This document shows, piece by piece, positions 59,516 to 64,000 of a stretch of DNA of 64,000 nucleotides. The notes under the pieces are model-generated. The model did not search any database, had not been told where the DNA came from, and worked only from the letters and a program-made list of their open reading frames with translations. Source of the DNA: Candidatus Poribacteria bacterium (GTDB lineage: Bacteria > Poribacteria > WGA-4E > WGA-3G); the NCBI GenBank assembly GCA_009841255.1, contig VXMD01000020.1, positions 62,001 to 126,000 of the forward strand. The letters are read 5' to 3'. The position numbers and the translations under genes are program-made. Numbering within the stretch: position 1 is the stretch's first letter; the number at the start of each line of letters is the position of its first letter.

Positions 59516-60643
59516 CTAACTGTCTTCACACACAACAGGTTTCCGTTCAACATAGCACCGCACAATGTCAATAATGAGTGCGATGTCGTGCCGCGCAGAT
59601 TCCAGTGAGGTATAACACGGTTCGTCCTCCGTGATACACGCATGGAAATGACGTAACTCCCGTACAAACGCGCTTTCCCATTCAACAGCCGGTGTCTTGC
59701 TATAGGTCGTGCCATCGGGATCTATTCCGTGTATCGTTACCTCTGAGAGGATACCGCGTGAAAAACCAGTTGGATAGGAGACGATGACGCGTTTGGTATC
59801 GCCGTAGATTTCCAGCGTCTCTTTAAAGTCCCAGAGATCTGGCAGGTCCACCCATGTCGCGACACAGCGTGCACCGTTCGGATAACCAAACACGATCGTT
59901 ACACCACGTCCTTCGGACCAGACTTCCGCGCTTACCACCTCACTCGGTGAACCGAGCATGACCCGTAGACTGTAGATGTCGTGAATCATGCTACCAGCAA
60001 GCAAGTAGAACACGCGTGCTGCCTTGTTTTGGATGTCGCTTTCGAGTCCGGCTTGTGACAGGATATCACCAATGGCTTCTGCCTGCACTTTCTCGCGCGC
60101 CGCGCCCGCGGGCTTAAATGCGTCTGCAGGAACATCATCAAAACGTTCAACATCAAATTGGCTCAGGTGTAAGCTATTATTCGGATGGAGATGGTTGATC
60201 TGCACAAAGCGATAACTTTCCATGGCATCCACCTCGCGCTTGGCGAGTTGGAAGGCTGGATCATGTACCTTCATATATCCGGCTTGCGCGACGGTGTCTG
60301 CTTCACGCTGAGCAGTGAGCATCGCATCCATCTCTTGAAGTGAAAAACAGACGGGTTTTTCAATAAAAACATGTTTTCCCGCCTTAAATGCAGCAAGTGC
60401 GACCTCCGTTTTTGGATCGCCGTGGCACAGCAGCACAGCATCCACATCTGTGCTGAGCAGCTCGTTGTAATCTGTCACGAATTGCGGAACATGGAACCGC
60501 TTTGAAACGGCTTGCGCTGCCCCCCTCGAAAGATCACAAACGATAGATACCTCAAATTCTCGATGAAGTGCAGTAAGATTGGGAAGATGATGTACTTGCG
60601 CGATTGCGCCACACCCGACAATACCTATTCGGACACGACTCAT
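59516..60643 (-). CDS. Gfo/Idh/MocA-family oxidoreductase
   Basis: I start at the ATG at 60643, which has TTGGAGG 7 nt upstream; the ATG at 60664 is less likely. The 375-residue product has the N-terminal Rossmann motif GIVGCGAIAQVHH and the family's EKPVCF motif around residue 96. The C-terminal alpha/beta domain contains HDIYSLRVMLG (about 220-230). Members oxidise or epimerise sugars and inositol derivatives with NAD(P). It lies convergent to the folD-SDR unit, and the substrate is unknown. Confidence 0.9.
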   Translation of the reverse strand: MSRVRIGIVGCGAIAQVHHLPNLTALHREFEVSIVCDLSRGAAQAVSKRFHVPQFVTDYNELLSTDVDAVLLCHGDPKTEVALAAFKAGKHVFIEKPVCFSLQEMDAMLTAQREADTVAQAGYMKVHDPAFQLAKREVDAMESYRFVQINHLHPNNSLHLSQFDVERFDDVPADAFKPAGAAREKVQAEAIGDILSQAGLESDIQNKAARVFYLLAGSMIHDIYSLRVMLGSPSEVVSAEVWSEGRGVTIVFGYPNGARCVATWVDLPDLWDFKETLEIYGDTKRVIVSYPTGFSRGILSEVTIHGIDPDGTTYSKTPAVEWESAFVRELRHFHACITEDEPCYTSLESARHDIALIIDIVRCYVERKPVVCEDS

Positions 60644-60864
60644 ATCTTTACCTCCAACAGACAACGCTTTCTATATGTATTTATCCTATCATACACATAA
60701 AATAGATGCAATGTTTGGTTATTAGTTATCAGTCATCAGCAGTCAACGGTCGGGATTTAGAGATTCCTCCAACAGAAAGATTGGCACCGTTAGGAAGTTG
60801 ACAATAAAAGGTAAAAGGGTCATAATACATGCAACAGCTTATGTGAAGAATGGGGGGTATAGGT

Positions 60865-62481
60865 ATGGACTTGGCAATTATCCCGTGGCAAATGGTCCTT
60901 TTATGTGGTTTGTCCGTTTGTGTTGGATGGGGAATACGTGGCAACTTTGGGCATGAATATGGTGCGGCACTCGCCGGTGCGCTCGGAGCGATGGCAATTG
61001 CGCTGCTCTCTGGACGCGAGGATTGGTGGCGGCATGTCCACTACTTCGCGTTGTTTGGGGCAATCGGTTGGTCCTTTGGTGGCAGTATGTCCTATATGAT
61101 GGTCGTCGGGTATAGCCATTCGTCACACCCATTGACGGTGTTTTACGGGTTTGCGAATCTGTTCGTTATCGGTTTCTTGTGGGCAGCTTTGGGCGGTGCT
61201 GGAACAGCGCTGCCTGCGTTCCTGACGCATTCTCAACTGTCTCTACTCTTTGCGCCGATCGCAGCAGTCTTCATCGGTTGGTCGCTCCAAGCGGTGATTA
61301 TCGATCGGGTTCTCACACCGAAACGGATGCAACGGCACGAAAGTCCGCTCTATTGGTACGACACGGATTGGGTGTCTGCACTGGTAGCAATCGTCGCGGC
61401 ACTTATTGTCGCGCTTTTCCGTGGCGGTTTGGATATGGGGACGAACCTCGTTTTATATCTGGGGATCTGTTGGTTCGGCGGGTTTTTGCTGCTGGTAAAC
61501 GTTTTCCGTCTCCGCATGACACCACCGCGTGGGGATAACTGGGCAGGTTGTGTGGGTATGGTTATCGGAATCTTGGGATACTGCTCGCGTTATGAACTCA
61601 GCGGTGTGGCTTTCACTACGTTAATGGCGGGGTTCGGTGGCGGTATTGCGTTTTCATTTGGACAATTGCTGAAACTCATCTACATCTGGACAGGGAACAA
61701 AATAAATTGGCATACAAATTGGCACAGTGTCATGGAACAGACGCAAGGCTTTTTATTCGGACTCGGTATTGCAATACCGTTCGGTCTCCTGCTTAACCGG
61801 GCACCGCTGTTAGAAACCGGCTCGAACCTCCCGCAATGGATGGAAATATTCGCGGTGTTCTGTGTGCTGATTCTACTGACATACGTCAATTATCGGAAGG
61901 CAGCCGGAACGTGGGTGGATTTGGTTGAAGCTTTACCGGAACGATTCTTCGGTTTGCCCGTTGTCGGTTGGTTTCGGCATTCACGAGGATGGATAGGCTG
62001 GTTTGAACTCTTTTATATCGGTCTCGGTATCGCCTGTGTATGGCTTTTGTCGGTCCATTTCCGAGAACCGCTCGCCTTTATCCCGGCGAGTTGGTTAGGG
62101 AAAGGGCAGTTGCTCTACTTTGTATTTCTATGGTGGATGGTTATCTTCAACTTTGAACGCGCTTTGGTCGGTTTTAGTCCACATCGACTGGTGACGGAAG
62201 GTGTGATTACGCTCAACGCAATTATCTGTACCGTGCTGATGGCACTCGGTCCACTATCAGTCCCAAAACAGACGGGTAGTCTCTTTTCGTTCACTGAATG
62301 GGTTTTACAGACTTTGATCTGGGGTATTGTCGTGCTGATAGGTTCAACCGTTGTTTTTTGGGGTGTGAAGCACTTGCTTTTCGGAAAGGCACACGCTCCC
62401 GGTGCATCACTCCATATCCGTTTTGGACAGGATTCCAACGCCCCGAAGGAGAAACCGAAGGCGGGAGAACAGCATCCATAA
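60865..62481 (+). CDS. Polytopic membrane protein, about 12-14 spans, function unknown
   Basis: I start at the ATG at 60865, which has GGGGGGT about 7 nt upstream; an ATG at 60850 overlaps that SD. The 538-residue product has about twelve to fourteen hydrophobic spans and no recognisable family. Striking points are an early glycine-rich CVGWGIRGNFGHEYGAALAG, a further GGSMSYMM in helix 4, and several loops with aspartate and tryptophan (WYDTDWVSA, KINWHTNWHSVM). The C-terminus is hydrophilic. It could be a transporter or a membrane enzyme, but nothing supports a choice. It is 207 bp from the divergent Gfo/Idh/MocA gene. Confidence 0.7.
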   Translation: MDLAIIPWQMVLLCGLSVCVGWGIRGNFGHEYGAALAGALGAMAIALLSGREDWWRHVHYFALFGAIGWSFGGSMSYMMVVGYSHSSHPLTVFYGFANLFVIGFLWAALGGAGTALPAFLTHSQLSLLFAPIAAVFIGWSLQAVIIDRVLTPKRMQRHESPLYWYDTDWVSALVAIVAALIVALFRGGLDMGTNLVLYLGICWFGGFLLLVNVFRLRMTPPRGDNWAGCVGMVIGILGYCSRYELSGVAFTTLMAGFGGGIAFSFGQLLKLIYIWTGNKINWHTNWHSVMEQTQGFLFGLGIAIPFGLLLNRAPLLETGSNLPQWMEIFAVFCVLILLTYVNYRKAAGTWVDLVEALPERFFGLPVVGWFRHSRGWIGWFELFYIGLGIACVWLLSVHFREPLAFIPASWLGKGQLLYFVFLWWMVIFNFERALVGFSPHRLVTEGVITLNAIICTVLMALGPLSVPKQTGSLFSFTEWVLQTLIWGIVVLIGSTVVFWGVKHLLFGKAHAPGASLHIRFGQDSNAPKEKPKAGEQHP

Positions 62482-62501
62482 CAAATTTTGGGGAGAAAAG
62501 G

Positions 62502-62530
62502 TTGCCAGACGTTTGGAAATGTGTTAAAAT
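62502..62530 (+). promoter_or_regulatory. Sigma70-like promoter for the coiled-coil gene
   Basis: TTGCCA (62502-62507), 17 nt, TAAAAT (62525-62530). The coiled-coil gene's ATG is 53 nt downstream. Confidence 0.5.
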
Positions 62531-62583
62531 TCTTATACTGTTTCCCAATATTATCCACGTCTGGCAAAAGGATGCACCGACCT

Positions 62584-62964
62584 ATGAATAAAGAGGACCT
62601 TATCCTTCAAAAACTTGAATCTATGGATACTGATCTGAAAACAGCCCGTTCTGAGATAAAGGATGTCCGTTCTGAGGTGAACGATAGAATGGACAAGATA
62701 GAAACTAAGTTAGAGGTCGTGAATTCTGACCTCATGGAGATGCAAGTAAATCAAGCGAAACAGGCGGGGGATTTACATACATTGGAAGCGAAAATGGATG
62801 GTAAACTCGAGACGTTGGAGACTAAACTCGACAGCCTTATTGAGAACATGCGCGATCGGAAATTCGACATAAATGAGCGTTGGAAAATCGGTGGTATCAT
62901 CGTTTCGTGTGGGGTCGCCGTTGTGTCGCTGATCCTTTCTATTCTTACAAGGATGGGACAATAG
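62584..62964 (+). CDS. Coiled-coil tail-anchored small protein (copy 2)
   Basis: I start at the ATG at 62584; an ATG at 62572 is an alternative. The 126-residue product has a long coiled coil (about 1-95, with KIETKLEVVNSDLMEMQ and KMDGKLETLETKLDSL heptads) and a C-terminal membrane helix (IGGIIVSCGVAVVSLILSIL). It has the same architecture as the 42118 gene and shares DRM-type motifs in the coil. No known family is assigned. Confidence 0.65.
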   Translation: MNKEDLILQKLESMDTDLKTARSEIKDVRSEVNDRMDKIETKLEVVNSDLMEMQVNQAKQAGDLHTLEAKMDGKLETLETKLDSLIENMRDRKFDINERWKIGGIIVSCGVAVVSLILSILTRMGQ

Positions 62965-63014
62965 GAGTTACACCGGTAACACCTAATTTTCACTTCAAGA
63001 ACTGCCCAATTGCC

Positions 63015-64000
63015 CTAACTGCTCGCTCGCCGCTGCCGATATACCTGTCCGCCTTTGATAACGACAACTGGTGCCAGTATCTGTTTGCTGACTCTCACCT
63101 GATCTCGGGCATCTATGAGTTGGAATTCACCCTCGCGCAGTTCAAAAACTACTGCATCTCCCCACGCATCAACAACCAACGTTCCAACCTGTCCGGGCAT
63201 TCGGATGGTTTCTGCGGGAATGCTCGTGACCTTCGCCAAGGCATCGTCAAGCGACATGCCGAGATACAGGAATTTGTTGACGACATTCACGAGATCATAC
63301 ACGGGACCGTGGACGTTATAGATGTGCAGATCGGATGAGATGGTTGTCGGTTCAACGCCTTGTGCCATCGCTTTCTGAACGACATCCCAACTGAAAGAGC
63401 CTGCACCGTGTCCGACATCGAAGATAACGCCACGTTCAAGGGCGGCATGGACTGAATCCCGGATATTGCCGTTCTCGTCCAAGATACCGCACGCCATATC
63501 ATGGAAGCAGTGTGTTAAAATGTCCCGTTCACCCATCAGTGCCAATATATCGTCTATGGACTCACACCAAGCGTCTTGTGGATGAACCATCACGGGTAAC
63601 CCTGCGGCATCGGCGGCTTCGCGTGCCCTGTGCAACGGCAACATTTTTGCTCTCGCACCGACGATCGTCTCCCGTGTCAAACGGACCTTGACCCCTAAAA
63701 TGATGTCTCGGTGCTGCTCTATCATTTGGCAGGCTTTTCCAACATCCGCATAGTCAGGATTTTCTAACTCTCCGATTTCTTCCGTGAGCATGCCTTGTGA
63801 AGAGATGTTCAACTGTGCGAGGATACGTGTATCACTGACGTCAATGACGTATTTACGGAAACCCGGAAACGTATCTGCCCCCGCTGACCCGGCATCGACG
63901 ACCGTCGTTGCGCCGCGTGCCAAACAGGTAGGGTCGGGTTCAATCCCGAAATGGCTTACGCCGTAGAAAACGTGTACATGCAGATCGATTAATCCGGGTG
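63015..64000 (-). CDS. Amidohydrolase/deacetylase-family metallohydrolase, 5' end outside window
   Basis: The frame runs past the window end, so the N-terminus is missing. The visible part starts with PGLIDLHVHVFYGVSHFG, the H-x-H metal site of the amidohydrolase superfamily. Further ligands are in VMVHPQD, HCFHDM (H-x-x-H-D) and ISSDLHIYNVHGP, which carries the usual Asp. It ends with a C-terminal VVVIKGGQVYRQRRASS. It resembles EF0837-type amidohydrolases, which act on N-acyl amino acid or acetyl sugar substrates. No partner gene is seen within the window. Confidence 0.87.
   Translation of the reverse strand, partial: PGLIDLHVHVFYGVSHFGIEPDPTCLARGATTVVDAGSAGADTFPGFRKYVIDVSDTRILAQLNISSQGMLTEEIGELENPDYADVGKACQMIEQHRDIILGVKVRLTRETIVGARAKMLPLHRAREAADAAGLPVMVHPQDAWCESIDDILALMGERDILTHCFHDMACGILDENGNIRDSVHAALERGVIFDVGHGAGSFSWDVVQKAMAQGVEPTTISSDLHIYNVHGPVYDLVNVVNKFLYLGMSLDDALAKVTSIPAETIRMPGQVGTLVVDAWGDAVVFELREGEFQLIDARDQVRVSKQILAPVVVIKGGQVYRQRRASS

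Noticed and set aside
1..64000. tRNA or rRNA genes
   Set aside because: I looked for T-loop and rRNA-like conserved words on both strands and found none that folded convincingly; a tRNAscan-SE and Infernal run would settle it.

Overview
The window is a GC-moderate bacterial chromosome segment with about 50 protein genes on both strands and no RNA gene or CRISPR array that I can see. It encodes an LptD-type outer-membrane protein and SurA-type periplasmic isomerases, so the cell has an outer membrane with lipopolysaccharide. One secreted protein ends in a T9SS-like sorting domain containing NPFNPETWIPYQL. The gene mix also includes a sulfatase, five short-chain dehydrogenases, enolase-superfamily and Gfo/Idh/MocA sugar-acid enzymes and secreted LamG, dockerin and WD40 proteins. 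Together these point to Candidatus Poribacteria or a close relative. That assignment is inference; I see no rRNA or other marker gene that would settle it.

Layout. 1-10 kb: a DUF89 protein, an adenylate-forming ligase, a sulfatase, a Tat-exported molybdopterin oxidoreductase, an MFS transporter, an enolase-superfamily enzyme and a small operon with a PfkB kinase and a hydroxyacid dehydrogenase. 10-14 kb: a minus-strand defence block with an adenine methyltransferase, a probable restriction endonuclease, a DUF2283 protein and a NucS/DUF91-like nuclease whose C-terminal domain is duplicated next to it. 14-26 kb: two tandem ABC permeases, a glycosidase-like protein, a TPP enzyme, a PPi-type phosphofructokinase, a 2H phosphoesterase, three SDRs and a HigA-type antitoxin whose toxin has been cut down to a stub. 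26-38 kb: an envelope operon reading DUF3108 protein, mfd, three SurA/parvulin-type proteins and an LptD that carries its own two-module parvulin insert. 38-50 kb: secreted and surface proteins (FN3 lipoprotein, repeat propeller, metalloprotease/dockerin/WD40 chimera) and an operon of an Omp85-type barrel protein, a 52-residue membrane protein, a DUF4956 protein and a SdiA-regulated-domain protein. 50-64 kb: a compact Rad50-like ATPase with a 68-residue partner, an aminotransferase, an O-methyltransferase, LamG, SMP-30 and FIST proteins, folD with an SDR, a Gfo/Idh/MocA dehydrogenase, a polytopic membrane protein, a coiled-coil tail-anchored protein and an amidohydrolase cut by the window end.

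The most notable features are: the LptD-parvulin fusion next to three parvulin-type genes; a dispersed repeat family that ends in a -10-like box placed about 6 nt before several start codons, so it could supply leaderless promoters; traces of gene decay (toxin stub, nonsense-truncated nuclease domain, an orphan 78-bp propeller fragment, a barrel gene lacking its export signal); and small genes shorter than usual ORF cut-offs. Good sigma70-like promoters (17-18 nt spacing) can be read upstream of several units.
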